57,951 nt of DNA from Burkholderiales bacterium Ga0077544 (GCA_001464355.1 LNEU01000021.1:1-57951); one strand, 5' to 3'. Counted from the stretch's first letter, positions 8,183-17,902 are shown. The notes: a model not told the origin generated them from the letters alone. Numbers and translations: made by a program.

Positions 8183-8626
8183 ATGGATCGCAATCTCGTC
8201 ACCCAAAAAATCGTCAATACCAAAGTCGCCAAAGGCATGAAGTGGGCTGACATCGCCAGCAATTTTGAAGAAAGCAAAGAATGGGTTACCGCCGCCTGCC
8301 TCGGTCAAATGACCTTCACCAAGTCGCAGGCAGCGATTGCGCAAAATCTTTTTGCGCTGACGGATGAAGAATGCGCGTGGCTGCAGATCGTGCCTTACAA
8401 AGGTTCACTGGAATGCAGCGCACCTACCGATCCCCTGATCTATCGCTGGTATGAAATCGTCAATGTGTTTGGCCCGACCATCAAGGAATTGATCAGCGAA
8501 GAATTCGGCGACGGCATCATGAGCGCTATCGACTTTTCTATGGACATTCAACGCCAGGCAGATCCAAAAGGCGATCGCGTCAACGTGATGTTGTCGGGTA
8601 AGTTTTTGCCGTATAAAACCTGGTAA
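8183..8626 (+). CDS. cynS: Cyanate hydratase (cyanase)
   Basis: Converts cyanate and bicarbonate to carbamate and CO2, the carbamate then giving ammonia and CO2. This both detoxifies cyanate and supplies nitrogen. The protein has 147 residues, close to the usual 150-156. The N-terminal helical domain is followed by the catalytic domain; the three active-site residues known from Escherichia coli (R96, E99, S122) appear here as R88, E91 and S114 with identical spacing (PLIYRWYEIV and MSAIDFS). A good ribosome site GAAGGAAA precedes the ATG. It closes the transporter operon and is followed by a terminator. This gene gives the whole operon its likely substrate. Confidence 0.97.
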   Translation: MDRNLVTQKIVNTKVAKGMKWADIASNFEESKEWVTAACLGQMTFTKSQAAIAQNLFALTDEECAWLQIVPYKGSLECSAPTDPLIYRWYEIVNVFGPTIKELISEEFGDGIMSAIDFSMDIQRQADPKGDRVNVMLSGKFLPYKTW

Positions 8627-8644
8627 TTTTTGTTCCACACAAGA

Positions 8645-8670
8645 GGCTGCGCATGTGCGCGGCCTTTTTT
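8645..8670 (+). terminator. Rho-independent terminator of the cyanate operon
   Basis: GGCTGCGC-ATGT-GCGCGGCC forms an 8-bp stem with one T-G pair, followed directly by six T, 18 nt after the cynS stop. Confidence 0.88.
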
Positions 8671-8894
8671 ATATGTGTATGCATGCGCAGATTCGGTTCG
8701 GCCAACCTGCAAGCGAAACTCTATACGTGACGCCACCGCTCAGAAAATTTTCAGGCCTCGCATTTCATAAATCTTATCCGCAGCAAATTTGATCTAGCGC
8801 AATACTACAGTTTCTTCGTGGAAATATAGTGGCGGCTATGTCGCGCGAACGTGTGACGCATCCGCTCCTAATAGACCACACCGGAAACCCTTAT

Positions 8895-10574
8895 ATGCGC
8901 ACTAATTTACCCGTATTCGATAGCGAATTCCTGCTCAGGGATGGTATGTCGCTGGTATCAAAGACCGATACCAAAGGCCGTATCACATATGTGAATCCTG
9001 CTTTCATCGAAGCCAGTGGGTTTGATGAAGCAGAATTGATAGGTAAACCGCATAACCTGATCCGTCATCCGGACATGCCGGAACAGGCTTTTGGCGATAT
9101 GTGGCAGACCTTGAAGACGGGTTTGCCATGGACCGGACTGGTGAAAAATCGCCGCAAGAACGGCGAATTTTACTGGGTCAACGCCAATGTCACACCGGTG
9201 CGCGAGAACAATCAAATCGTCGCTTATATGTCGGTGCGCAGCAAGCCGAGTCGCGCGCAGGTGGAAGGCGCGGCAGCGATCTATGCACGCTTCAAGGATG
9301 GGCAGGCAAGAGGGCTGACAGTCAGGCGCGGCGCGGTAGTCGCCACCGGTTTGTTCGGCAAGCTGGCGGCACTTAAAAATACAGGTTTGAATGCGCGCAT
9401 AGGCTTGAGCATGGGCGCAATCATTGCAGTCATTGTGGGTTTGGGTTGTGCCGCGACTAGCGCTGCCGAAAATTCCTCCCTCTCTTACTGGTATGGTGGA
9501 GCGACACTGATAGGTACCGCTATTGCTGGGTTGGCGTGGCTGGGTTTGTACTTTTCCATTGTGCGTCCATTAAATAGTTTGATCGACAAGACGCGCGTCA
9601 TCGCTGGGGGCGATTTTACGGCTGACTTCAAGGTCAACAGGCATGACGATATGGGGCAGTTGCAGCAGGCTTTGCAACAGATGAATGTGAATCTGCGGTC
9701 CGTCATGGGCGACATACGCAGCAACGTTGATTCCATATCGGTCGCCACGCATGAAATTGCTGCGGGCAATATGGATTTGTCACGTCGCACAGAAGCACAG
9801 GCTGCCAGTCTGGAAGAAACCGCATCGAGCATGCAGCAGTTTGCATCCACAGTGAAGCAAAATGCGGACAATGCGATAGAAGCAAACAAGCTGGTGCAAT
9901 CCGCATCCGAGATCGCTGGCAAAGGTGGCGCCGTGGTCGAGAAAGTCGGCACCACGATGGATGAGATCAGCACTTCCGCCAAACGCATAGTCGACATCAT
10001 TAGCCTGATTAATGGCATAGCATTTCAAACCAACATCCTTGCTTTGAATGCAGCAGTGGAAGCGGCGCGTGCTGGCGAGCAGGGAAAAGGTTTTGCAGTC
10101 GTGGCAGCAGAAGTGCGCAGTCTGGCGCAACGTTCAGCAGGTGCAGCAAAGGAAATTAAAGCGCTGATCGATGAGTCGGTCGCAAAAGTTGATGTAGGCA
10201 ATCAGCTGGTCAGCGATGCAATGGCAACCATGAACGGTATCGTCGACTCGGTCAGAAGCGTGACCGACATCATGAACGAAATCTCGCTCGCAAGCCGCGA
10301 ACAAAGTGCAGGGATAGAACAAGTCAATCTGGCGATCACACATATGGATGCCGTGACGCAGCAAAATGCGGCATTGGTAGAAGAGGCGGCGATGGCGGCT
10401 GCCAGCCTGGAAGAGCAGACCATACATTTGACGCAGTCGATTGCAGTGTTTCGGACCGGGCGTGCTGATGTGGGACGCAACGGTCAAACATACGCAGCCG
10501 TGCATGAACAAGCGGGCATGCGCAAACCACTGTTGATCGCCAACACTGGATTGAAACTATCCGTCGCTACGTGA
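8895..10574 (+). CDS. Aer-like methyl-accepting chemotaxis protein with N-terminal PAS domain
   Basis: Chemoreceptor that signals to CheA, probably sensing redox or energy state through its PAS domain. Starting at the ATG at 8895 ([12 protein letters not shown], the usual Aer-type N-terminus) gives 559 residues; an in-frame GTG at 8829 or ATG at 8838 would add 19-22. Order: PAS (about 8-120, with [10 protein letters not shown] and [10 protein letters not shown]), two membrane helices (about 175-225), HAMP (about 227-280), then the cytoplasmic hairpin whose tip is [23 protein letters not shown] (here split over residues about 378-400). No C-terminal NWETF-type tether is present. It is monocistronic and convergent with the next gene. 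Confidence 0.93.
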   Translation: MRTNLPVFDSEFLLRDGMSLVSKTDTKGRITYVNPAFIEASGFDEAELIGKPHNLIRHPDMPEQAFGDMWQTLKTGLPWTGLVKNRRKNGEFYWVNANVTPVRENNQIVAYMSVRSKPSRAQVEGAAAIYARFKDGQARGLTVRRGAVVATGLFGKLAALKNTGLNARIGLSMGAIIAVIVGLGCAATSAAENSSLSYWYGGATLIGTAIAGLAWLGLYFSIVRPLNSLIDKTRVIAGGDFTADFKVNRHDDMGQLQQALQQMNVNLRSVMGDIRSNVDSISVATHEIAAGNMDLSRRTEAQAASLEETASSMQQFASTVKQNADNAIEANKLVQSASEIAGKGGAVVEKVGTTMDEISTSAKRIVDIISLINGIAFQTNILALNAAVEAARAGEQGKGFAVVAAEVRSLAQRSAGAAKEIKALIDESVAKVDVGNQLVSDAMATMNGIVDSVRSVTDIMNEISLASREQSAGIEQVNLAITHMDAVTQQNAALVEEAAMAAASLEEQTIHLTQSIAVFRTGRADVGRNGQTYAAVHEQAGMRKPLLIANTGLKLSVAT

Positions 10575-10622
10575 AGAACCTGCGGCGGCTGCGCAAGTGG
10601 GTTGAGCGCTAGCCTTCTGTAG

Positions 10623-11957
10623 CTATCCCTTGACCCAGATGGTCATGCGCACGCCCCAAGCGCTTTCAAATGCAATGATCTTGCTGATCAATCGTTCATC
10701 AAGAATGTGATCGGCAGACAATAGCAAGAAATTATCCTGCCCGATCAAATCGCGGGCGATGACCATGCCAGGCTTGAGCTGAGACGTGAACAGCTCAAGC
10801 TGTGCTTCTGCCGTTGGGCTTATGACGCCAGTGATCACTTGCTGGAAGGCGGTTACGACTGCTGGATCATAGCGCTTTCCTTCGCCACGCAGCACCATGT
10901 TGAATGCTTGATCGTCACGCAAGTGACGCTGCAGCAGGGTGCCGTTCTGCAGATTTTCATAGTCAGTGGCAATCGCAAGTATGCGCGCACCTATCGGTAT
11001 GCTTTCTCCTGCCAGACGATCCGGATAGCCGGCGCCATCGAAGCGCTCCTGTTGCCAGCGTATAAGACGTGCGATGGATGTCATATCCTCCAGCGGCATC
11101 AGCAATTGTTCGCCCCGTATGGTGAATTTTTGATAGGCGCCAAGCGTGTCGCCATTCATTTGATTGAGCGAGGTTGCCAGCAATTCGTCTGAAAAACCAA
11201 TTTTGCCAATATTGTGCAACAAGCCTGCGACAAAAATATCTTGCGTATCGTTGAAGCTGACATTCATGCGTACCGCGATTTGACGAGCCAGTTCTGCAAC
11301 GCGCCGGGAATGTCCTGCCAGATGGCTGGCGCGCATTTCGATCAGATTGGAAAAAATCTTGATCGTGGTCAGGAAGCTGGTATTGAGTTTTTTATTGACA
11401 TTGGTCAGGCTGGCGTTGCTTTTCTTTAGCTCGGTGGTGCGCTCTTCCACTTGTCGTTCAAGATCGTCATGCGCAGCCTGCAAGGCGAGTTCTGCGGATT
11501 TCTGTTGCGTGATGTCTTGCAGGACTTCAATCGCACCGACTATCAGACCTTCGCGATTGCGTAATGCAGCTGCCGAAAACGACAGCCAGCGGCCGGTTTC
11601 ACCCAAGTGCGGGAAAAAATCCTCAATCTGGTAAGTGCCTGTGATGATGCTGGAGCGTCGCGGTTTGCCGTGATACAGCACATTCACGTTTTGCTCGATT
11701 GTGCCTGATACGATCAAGTCAACCAGCAAAGGTCTTTCTTGCAAATACAGCAAGCGCCAATGGTCGCGTGTGCCTACCATTTCAGTTGCAGTCAGCCCGC
11801 TGATGAGTTCGCAAGCCCGGTTCCAGTGCGTAATGACATGGTCATCGTCAATCGCAAATGTCGGAACCGGACTTCCCTCGAAAAATTCGGCGACGTCAGC
11901 CGCCATCAAGCCGGTGCTTGTTGTGGAGGTCAAATGTGATTGATTGCCAAAGGGCAT
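10623..11957 (-). CDS. PAS protein with degenerate HD-GYP domain
   Basis: The 444-residue protein has an N-terminal PAS domain (about 20-150), a coiled coil (155-195) and an HD-GYP-like domain (about 197-375), then a C-terminal extension. The fold signature is clear (HSRRVAEL at 216, LLHNIGKIG at 246-254, ERFDGAGYP at 304-312). However, the catalytic HD is HN (248-249), the His-Pro of the middle motif is missing (KFTIRGEQLL), the HHE before DGxGYP is RWQQ (300-303), and VADVYDA is changed to AIATDYENL. Metal binding and hydrolysis are therefore doubtful. It may bind cyclic di-GMP or act as a scaffold. The intact paralogue at 1513-2724 serves as a contrast. Confidence 0.85.
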   Translation of the reverse strand: MPFGNQSHLTSTTSTGLMAADVAEFFEGSPVPTFAIDDDHVITHWNRACELISGLTATEMVGTRDHWRLLYLQERPLLVDLIVSGTIEQNVNVLYHGKPRRSSIITGTYQIEDFFPHLGETGRWLSFSAAALRNREGLIVGAIEVLQDITQQKSAELALQAAHDDLERQVEERTTELKKSNASLTNVNKKLNTSFLTTIKIFSNLIEMRASHLAGHSRRVAELARQIAVRMNVSFNDTQDIFVAGLLHNIGKIGFSDELLATSLNQMNGDTLGAYQKFTIRGEQLLMPLEDMTSIARLIRWQQERFDGAGYPDRLAGESIPIGARILAIATDYENLQNGTLLQRHLRDDQAFNMVLRGEGKRYDPAVVTAFQQVITGVISPTAEAQLELFTSQLKPGMVIARDLIGQDNFLLLSADHILDERLISKIIAFESAWGVRMTIWVKG

Positions 11958-12089
11958 ATTCGGCTCAGTTATCGTTATATTCGGCTTGCATCAATTATGC
12001 ATCGATACAGACAGACGTAAGCTTACCGTAGATGGCGTGGGCGAGTGCCTAATTCGCCCCTTGTCGTGCGCCGATTTTGTCTATCGTGC

Positions 12090-12443
12090 TTACTTGCGCA
12101 CAGGTGCGTAGCGCGGAGTGCTATCCATGGAAATCATTTTAAGACGAGCTGAGCGCACCGATTCCGTATCTACTTTTCCTGTGCGTGGCACGATATCAGT
12201 GTTGGCCCATATGCGGGAACGCACTTGTGTGCTTTTCGATGGCTGCTGATACGTCACAGTGCTGGGCTGCGGTTTTTCCAGCAAAATAAATTGAGTGGTC
12301 TGCACGCTGGCGCAAGCAGTATCGGTATAGGTCACATCACCTTCCTTGCCTTCGCAGCGAAGCACGTCAGCGCATGCCAAGGTGGCGATGGTGAATAGTG
12401 ACAGAGCTGCCATTATCTTTGAAACACATAAGTATTGGGCCAT
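12090..12443 (-). CDS. Small exported DUF4124-like protein
   Basis: The 117-residue protein has a Sec signal peptide (hydrophobic stretch ending in ATLACA, residues about 11-25) and then ADVLRCEGKEGDVTYTDTAC, which resembles the short beta domain of DUF4124 proteins with its paired cysteines. The C-terminal half is basic and polar without a recognised domain. Function is unknown. The start may instead be the ATG at codon 11. It lies on the same strand as the histidine phosphatase gene upstream, 119 bp apart. Confidence 0.65.
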   Translation of the reverse strand: MAQYLCVSKIMAALSLFTIATLACADVLRCEGKEGDVTYTDTACASVQTTQFILLEKPQPSTVTYQQPSKSTQVRSRIWANTDIVPRTGKVDTESVRSARLKMISMDSTPRYAPVRK

Positions 12444-12562
12444 GATCGTTGCTTGTATCGATGATGGCCAAGCTTATATTTTTCACAGGAAAACTCGGTG
12501 CGGTAGCGAACCCTCAAAAAGATAATTGAATTTGTCGAATATGGTTCATCAAGGGCGTTTGT

Positions 12563-13189
12563 TCATGGAGCCCCGCTATAGCGGGTTGCTGCGAGGGCCT
12601 TTCCCTGTCGGTCAACTTTTACCAGGATCATGTCACCCGAGCCTACATTCTCACCCGAGTATTCCAGAATATTTACTTGATGCGTTACCAGGATCAATAC
12701 TTTCCCTTGTTTATGTGGCAAGGTATTTGCAATGAATTTTTCGAGTTGTCGGGTTTGCGAAGTCGAATTACCCGCATCGTTAAAAAAGGACCCTAACGAC
12801 GACTCAACGGTGATGGTGCCGAAGTTCAAGCCGGTAGCGGTATCCATGCAACGGCACCAGGGGCTGGAAACAATTTTTGCGGAAGTAACTCCCTGTGCAC
12901 GTAGCCATTCGCCAATTTGTTGTGCCTGCTGTTTTCCGCGTTCACCCAAATTTCTTTGGGTTTGGCAATTTCCCAGAACGTAACCCGCCGGATCGCCTAT
13001 CCCCGGCGCGTCTGCATGGCGCATTAGCAATACATGATCCGGCCCCTGCAATGCTTGCGCGAGCGTTACCGACTCGGCGAAGGCGGGTGCGCTGACAAGC
13101 ATGGTGGCAGCCAGGAGATATTGAAAAATGAACGGTTTTTTCCAGAAGGCATGGCGACCGCCGACAAAAACAGGTGGAAAAGTTGTCAT
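12563..13189 (-). CDS. Exported histidine phosphatase family protein
   Basis: Member of the phosphoglycerate-mutase-like histidine phosphatase superfamily, probably periplasmic. I start it at the ATG at 13189, preceded by AAAGGA; an in-frame GTG 15 bp upstream is the alternative. It has 208 residues with a signal peptide (hydrophobic segment ending APAFA). The phospho-acceptor motif is MRHAD (usual form RHG), the second catalytic arginine is in SPWCRCMDTA and the second histidine is in VTHQVN. The substrate is unknown. Relatives include Ais/SixA-like proteins. Confidence 0.82.
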   Translation of the reverse strand: MTTFPPVFVGGRHAFWKKPFIFQYLLAATMLVSAPAFAESVTLAQALQGPDHVLLMRHADAPGIGDPAGYVLGNCQTQRNLGERGKQQAQQIGEWLRAQGVTSAKIVSSPWCRCMDTATGLNFGTITVESSLGSFFNDAGNSTSQTRQLEKFIANTLPHKQGKVLILVTHQVNILEYSGENVGSGDMILVKVDRQGKALAATRYSGAP

Positions 13190-13593
13190 GTACATCCTTT
13201 GCACAGAGAGTGGGTAGAGCCTGGTTTGCTTTTGGCGCGCATCGTGTGATGCAATTGACTGCTGAATGTCATTTTAGCGGGATAGATTTTTTGTGCATAG
13301 CACCAGCAGGCTGGCGCTTTTTATGCCTGTCTACACTCAAGCCATTGATAAATCACGGTAATTCGCCATCCGGCGTATAATGCAGCCTGTCACTGTCGAG
13401 GTGGCAATGGCGGTCGAGATGGTCACGATTTTCAATAGCGTCCTGCGTCTGTGCATGCTCCTCGTTTCATCATCAAAGAAAACATTCAAATTTATCGAAA
13501 GAGCCAGGTCTTTTTCGGATCAGTTGAGCGGTACGTTCTCATCATCGCCAGCTATCATGTTGCCTCCGCTTGAGGCAGGGCCTGCTACAAATC
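13190..13593 (+). promoter_or_regulatory. Long leader and promoter region of rhlE
   Basis: A stretch of about 400 bp without a convincing gene. It holds a consensus -10 box TATAAT at 13376-13381 with a poor -35, which would give a 5' leader of more than 200 nt. Long leaders are typical of cold-regulated helicase mRNAs, but I see no defined hairpin or riboswitch here. The short open frames in it show no recognisable protein. Confidence 0.3.
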
Positions 13594-15180
13594 ATGTCCG
13601 ATATTCAGACTAGTACTCCGCCAAATCTTCAGTCCGATATTCAGCCGGATACGTTGCCTGTCCATGTGACGATTGCGGCCGATGTGCCGCCTGCGATCCG
13701 TTTTGAAGATTTGGGCCTTGCGCCGGAAATCTTGCGCGCCTTGAACGATCAGGGTTATGTGCATCCGACGCCGATTCAGGCCGAAGCAATTCCTATCGTG
13801 CTGAAAGGCATAGATTTGATGGGCGCGGCACAAACCGGTACTGGTAAAACCGCTGGCTTCTCGCTGCCTATCATTCAATTGTTGCTGGCGCATGCCAGCA
13901 CCAGCGCATCGCCAGCACGTCATCCCGTGCGCGCACTGATCTTGACGCCTACGCGCGAGCTGGCCGATCAGGTTGCCGCCAACGTTAAAGCGTATTGCCG
14001 TCACACACCTTTGCGTTCGCTGGTTGTATTTGGCGGCATGGATATGGCACCGCAAACCGCTGCCTTGCGTAATGGCGTCGAAATCGTCATCGCCACACCG
14101 GGTCGTCTGCTCGATCACGTACAACAAAAAACCATCAATCTGTCGCAGACACAAATTCTGGTGATGGATGAAGCGGATCGCATGCTGGACATGGGCTTTT
14201 TGCCCGATCTGCAACGCATCATTAACCTGTTGCCGAAGAAACGTCAGAACCTGATGTTTTCTGCGACTTTCTCGACCGAGATCAAGAAGCTGGCAGCAAC
14301 CTTCCTGAAGGATCCAATCACGATCGAAGTTGCGCGCAGTAATGCGACGGCAGAAAACGTGACGCAAATCATTTATAAGGTGGAAGAAGAAGCCAAGCGC
14401 GATGCGGTGTCCTACATCATTCGTCAGCGCGGCTTGAAGCAAGTCATCGTTTTCTCGAATACCAAAATCGGTGCCTCACGTCTGGCGCGCCAACTGGAAA
14501 ACGAAGGCGTCAAAGCCTCGGCCATCCATGGCGACAAAACACAGTCCGAACGCATGCAAGCGCTGGAAGCATTCAAGAACGGTTCTATAGAAGTACTGGT
14601 TGCAACCGATGTTGCAGCACGCGGACTGGATATCGCCGAACTGCCATGCGTGATCAACTTCGACTTGCCATATAACGCAGAAGATTATGTACATCGTATC
14701 GGCCGTACCGGGCGCGCTGGTGCCTCTGGTGATGCAATTTCCCTGTTCTCGGACAAGGATGCGCGTCTGCTGGTTGATATCGAAAAGATGATCAAGCATA
14801 CGTTTATACCGGCTGAACTGGTTGGCTTCACACCGTCATCTGCACGTAGTAATGAGCGCGGTGGCGAGCGCGGCAACGCCAGGAATAGCGAGCGTGGCGG
14901 TGATCGCAAGCCTCAAGAACGCAGCCCGCGTCGTGAAGAGTCTTCCGCTCGTCCACCACGTGAACCTCGCGAAATGGAACGCAGCGGTGGCGCAGCATCG
15001 AACGGTAGCCGGAGTGCTTATGCAGCCTCGCCACGTAAAGAAAAAATCGATCCTTTCTTCACCAAACCGTATGAGCCTTCGGTATCAACTGCAAATCAAA
15101 ACAAGCCAGCAGAGCAAACCGCAGCCAAGCCGGCCAAGCATAAAATGGCGGCCTTGTTGGGTGGTGCGCCCAAGCGCTAA
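13594..15180 (+). CDS. rhlE: DEAD-box ATP-dependent RNA helicase RhlE
   Basis: Unwinds RNA duplexes in ribosome assembly and mRNA decay, with a role in cold growth in related bacteria. The start is the ATG at 13594 (528 residues). All helicase motifs are present: Q motif PTPIQ, motif I AQTGTGKT (79-86), PTRELADQ, TPGRL, DEAD (192-195), SAT (223-225), ARGLDI and HRIGRTGRAG. After about residue 415 comes a basic, Arg/Gly/Ser-rich tail (GERGNARNSERGGDRK) and a Lys/Ala end that probably binds RNA. Followed by a shared terminator with gluQ. Confidence 0.95.
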   Translation: MSDIQTSTPPNLQSDIQPDTLPVHVTIAADVPPAIRFEDLGLAPEILRALNDQGYVHPTPIQAEAIPIVLKGIDLMGAAQTGTGKTAGFSLPIIQLLLAHASTSASPARHPVRALILTPTRELADQVAANVKAYCRHTPLRSLVVFGGMDMAPQTAALRNGVEIVIATPGRLLDHVQQKTINLSQTQILVMDEADRMLDMGFLPDLQRIINLLPKKRQNLMFSATFSTEIKKLAATFLKDPITIEVARSNATAENVTQIIYKVEEEAKRDAVSYIIRQRGLKQVIVFSNTKIGASRLARQLENEGVKASAIHGDKTQSERMQALEAFKNGSIEVLVATDVAARGLDIAELPCVINFDLPYNAEDYVHRIGRTGRAGASGDAISLFSDKDARLLVDIEKMIKHTFIPAELVGFTPSSARSNERGGERGNARNSERGGDRKPQERSPRREESSARPPREPREMERSGGAASNGSRSAYAASPRKEKIDPFFTKPYEPSVSTANQNKPAEQTAAKPAKHKMAALLGGAPKR

Positions 15181-15198
15181 TTTCAACTTTGCCGCAAT

Positions 15199-15226
15199 AA
15201 AAAAGGACGCTTGAGCGTCCTTTTTT
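15199..15226. terminator. Bidirectional terminator between rhlE and gluQ
   Basis: GGACGC-TTGA-GCGTCC is flanked by an A run and a T run, so it can stop transcription from both converging genes. The T run overlaps the gluQ stop codon. Confidence 0.9.
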
Positions 15227-16124
15227 ATTGGGGATTGTAACTATGGAATCGTCTAGTCCAATCGGCGATGGCCTTCTCCCAGAACTCTGTCATTGAATCT
15301 GCATGATCAATCTGTAACTGCATGAAGCGCGCTGCACGCAATAACTCGCTCAAAGGATTATCCAGATCTAGCGCCTGTGCTCCGGTTTGTTTCGATAATT
15401 TTTCCCCGACTTCATTCAGCACAACGGGTACATGCATATACGACGGTGTAGGCAGATCGAGCAGGCGTTGCAGATAGATTTGCCGTCCTGTTGATTCGAG
15501 CAAATCGGTGCCGCGCACTATATGTGTCACGCCTTGATCCGCATCGTCAACTACGACAGCCAGTTGATATGCCCAATATCCATCAGCACGTTTTAAAACA
15601 AAATCGCCAACTTCAGTCGCCAGATGCTGGGTCAATCGACCTAGCCATCTATCGTTGAAGCTAATCGTTTCGTTGTTTTCGTTTGATTCAGGAACACGCA
15701 CCCGCAAGGTGCGCGCAATTTTGCCTGCGCTAACGCCATTACGACATGTGCCTGGATAAATCGCAGCGCCATCGGCAGCAATACCGAGACGGGAATCTGC
15801 GATTTCCTTGCGTGTGCAACCGCATGCATAGGTATGCCCGGTCAGGCGATCGAAGGCGGCTTGATACACCGGCGTGCGCTGACTTTGCACCACAACTTCT
15901 CCATCATGCTGCATGCCGAAGATGGCGAGTGCCTGCATGATGGCTTCTGTAGCGCCCGGGACAGTCCGCATCTCGTCGATGTCTTCAATGCGCACCAGCC
16001 ACTTTCCTTGATGTGCTTTGGCGTCGAGATAACTGGCCATCGCCGCGACCAGCGAGCCTGCGTGCAGGGGGCCGCTGGGTGAAGGGGCGAAGCGGCCTAT
16101 ATATTTATTCGTCGTGTTCGTCAT
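15225..16124 (-). CDS. gluQ: Glutamyl-Q tRNA(Asp) synthetase
   Basis: Attaches glutamate to the queuosine base at position 34 of tRNA-Asp. The 299-residue protein resembles the catalytic half of glutamyl-tRNA synthetase and lacks an anticodon-binding domain, as the family should. Visible: the HIGH-like motif PSGPLHAGS (16-24), the zinc ligands C101, C103, Y123 and C127 (CGC and YPGTC), and the KMSKS-like KLSKQ (242-246). It lies 3 bp downstream of a LysR gene on the same strand. Confidence 0.95.
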   Translation of the reverse strand: MTNTTNKYIGRFAPSPSGPLHAGSLVAAMASYLDAKAHQGKWLVRIEDIDEMRTVPGATEAIMQALAIFGMQHDGEVVVQSQRTPVYQAAFDRLTGHTYACGCTRKEIADSRLGIAADGAAIYPGTCRNGVSAGKIARTLRVRVPESNENNETISFNDRWLGRLTQHLATEVGDFVLKRADGYWAYQLAVVVDDADQGVTHIVRGTDLLESTGRQIYLQRLLDLPTPSYMHVPVVLNEVGEKLSKQTGAQALDLDNPLSELLRAARFMQLQIDHADSMTEFWEKAIADWTRRFHSYNPQ

Positions 16125-16127
16125 TGA

Positions 16128-17045
16128 TCATTCCGCCAATAACTTGCGCTGTACATCGGGGTCAGCCAGTTTGCTTAAAAACCATTTCAGACATTTGCCG
16201 CGTGAGTCGGTGCGCCATGCATATTGCAGTGCGCCGTCGGGTTTGGTCTCATTGGTTTGTTTTTCTATCAGTGCGCCAGTATCGAAATAAGGTTGCGCCC
16301 ATTTACGTGGCAGATGGCCGCAGCCCAGGCCAGCGACTTGCGCCGCCAGTTTGTCGCGCACGGTAGGCACGGTCAGCGTCGATTGTCCTGTCAGCAAACC
16401 AGATGTAATACGCGGCAGCATGCGGCCGCTGTCACCAACTGAAATGGCACGATGTTGCTGCACGGTGCTCGCCGATAGTGGCTCATCCAGTTTTGCCAGT
16501 GGATGTGTGGGCGCGACGGCGAATACCCAATCGATTTCGCCTAACGGTTTGGCGCGAAAACCGCCTGAGCCACGGACCAAATCCGGGCCGTCGTAGGAAA
16601 TACCGATGGCCAGATCGGCTTCACCATTGATCAGCTTTTCCCAGGTACCCGACAACACTTCGGTGGAGAATCGCAATTGCGTGCCTGAACTTTGCAGGTC
16701 GCATTCATTAATGAGCGGGATCATTTTCTCATAAGGAATCAAGGCATCGAGCACGATGCGCAGCTCAACTTCCCAACCGCTGGCAGTACGTTTGACGCGT
16801 TGTTCCAATTCGTCAGCGGCGCGCAGCAGATGGCGGCCTTCGGTTAATAATTCCTGTCCGGCTGCAGTCAACTTTGCTCTATGGCCGCGTCTATCGAATA
16901 ACAATACGTCGAGATCTTCTTCCAGCTTGCGCACGCTATAGGTTAGTGCAGACGGCACACGATCAAGTGCCACTGCGGCCGCGCCGAAGCTGCCTTTGCG
17001 GTCTATGGTGTCGAGGATGCGTATCGCCTCCAGCGTCAAATTCAT
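16128..17045 (-). CDS. LysR-family transcriptional regulator, divergent from a pirin gene
   Basis: The winged helix-turn-helix (about 1-60; SFGAAAVALDRVPSALTYSVRKLEEDL) is followed by a co-inducer-binding domain (about 88-295). I start it at the ATG at 17045 (305 residues); a TTG 12 bp upstream is possible. Divergent orientation to the pirin gene, with two palindromes in between, fits the usual LysR pattern in which the regulator controls the divergent gene. Its inducer is unknown. gluQ follows closely and may be co-transcribed. Confidence 0.9.
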   Translation of the reverse strand: MNLTLEAIRILDTIDRKGSFGAAAVALDRVPSALTYSVRKLEEDLDVLLFDRRGHRAKLTAAGQELLTEGRHLLRAADELEQRVKRTASGWEVELRIVLDALIPYEKMIPLINECDLQSSGTQLRFSTEVLSGTWEKLINGEADLAIGISYDGPDLVRGSGGFRAKPLGEIDWVFAVAPTHPLAKLDEPLSASTVQQHRAISVGDSGRMLPRITSGLLTGQSTLTVPTVRDKLAAQVAGLGCGHLPRKWAQPYFDTGALIEKQTNETKPDGALQYAWRTDSRGKCLKWFLSKLADPDVQRKLLAE

Positions 17046-17059
17046 GGCCAAATCCAATA

Positions 17060-17147
17060 TTCAAATTATTTGAACAACTTGTACGCAATTATGCCCTTAT
17101 TCAACGAGTTTTGATCATCTATAGTTACATCCATAGGTTTAAACCTA
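17060..17147. promoter_or_regulatory. Palindromic operators in the LysR/pirin divergent region
   Basis: Two palindromes are visible: TTCAAAT-T-ATTTGAA (17060-17074), beside the LysR start, and TAGGTTTAAACCTA (17134-17147), about 35 bp before the pirin ATG. They are good candidates for LysR recognition and activation sites, an assignment made from position and symmetry. Confidence 0.5.
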
Positions 17148-17182
17148 AGTCATACAATAAAACTCACCGAAAGGAACATATC

Positions 17183-17884
17183 ATGTTTGAAATTCGCAAA
17201 AGCACAGACCGCGGCCACGCAAATCACGGCTGGCTCGATTCATATCACAGCTTCTCGTTCGGTGAATATTACGACGCACAACACATGGGTTTTGGCCCGC
17301 TGCGCGTGATCAATGAAGATCGCGTCAACGCCGGTGGCGGCTTCGGCACCCACGGCCATCGCGACATGGAAATCATCAGCTATGTGCTGGATGGCGAGTT
17401 GGCGCACAAAGACAGCATGGGCACTGGCAGCGTGATTCGCCCTGGTGATGTGCAAAGAATGAGTGCGGGTAGCGGTGTCCGTCATTCGGAATTCAATCAC
17501 GCTAAAGACCAGACCACGCATTTTCTGCAAATCTGGATTCAGCCGAATGTGACTGGCATTCCACCAAGCTATGAAGAGAAAAATTTCACAGCAGAAGAAA
17601 AACGCGGTCGCCTGCGTTTGATTGCCAGTTCGGATGGTGAAGATGGGTCAGTTCTGATTCATCAGGACGCGAAGCTGTATGCCGGTTTGTTTGATGGTGC
17701 TGAAGCTGCTTCCTTGGCTATTGCCGCCGGACGGCTGGCTTATGTGCACGTGGCACGTGGCACGGTGACAGCGAATGGCGTTGAGTTGAAAAACGGTGAT
17801 GCGCTGAAACTGTCGGATGTTGCGACAGTGGATATTAGTGGTGGGAAGCAGGCAGAAGTGCTGGTGTTTGATCTCGCGCCATAA
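17183..17884 (+). CDS. Pirin family protein (YhhW/quercetinase-like)
   Basis: A two-cupin-domain metal protein; relatives such as YhhW have quercetin 2,3-dioxygenase activity in vitro, and the physiological role is uncertain. The start is the ATG at 17183 after AAAGGAAC, giving 233 residues. The YhhW metal ligands are conserved at identical positions: H57, H59, H101 and E103 (GTHGHRD and VRHSEF). Probably controlled by the divergent LysR protein. It ends at a strong terminator shared with the convergent cytochrome b561 gene. Confidence 0.92.
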   Translation: MFEIRKSTDRGHANHGWLDSYHSFSFGEYYDAQHMGFGPLRVINEDRVNAGGGFGTHGHRDMEIISYVLDGELAHKDSMGTGSVIRPGDVQRMSAGSGVRHSEFNHAKDQTTHFLQIWIQPNVTGIPPSYEEKNFTAEEKRGRLRLIASSDGEDGSVLIHQDAKLYAGLFDGAEAASLAIAAGRLAYVHVARGTVTANGVELKNGDALKLSDVATVDISGGKQAEVLVFDLAP

Positions 17885-17902
17885 GTGGCAGATCAATGTA
17901 AG

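Noticed and set aside
12571-12585. Hairpin CCCGC-TATA-GCGGG as terminator of the histidine phosphatase gene
   Set aside because: It lies within the coding sequence and has no T run on the transcribed side.
13585-14442. A 285-codon minus-strand frame opposite rhlE
   Set aside because: Shadow of the DEAD-box helicase gene.
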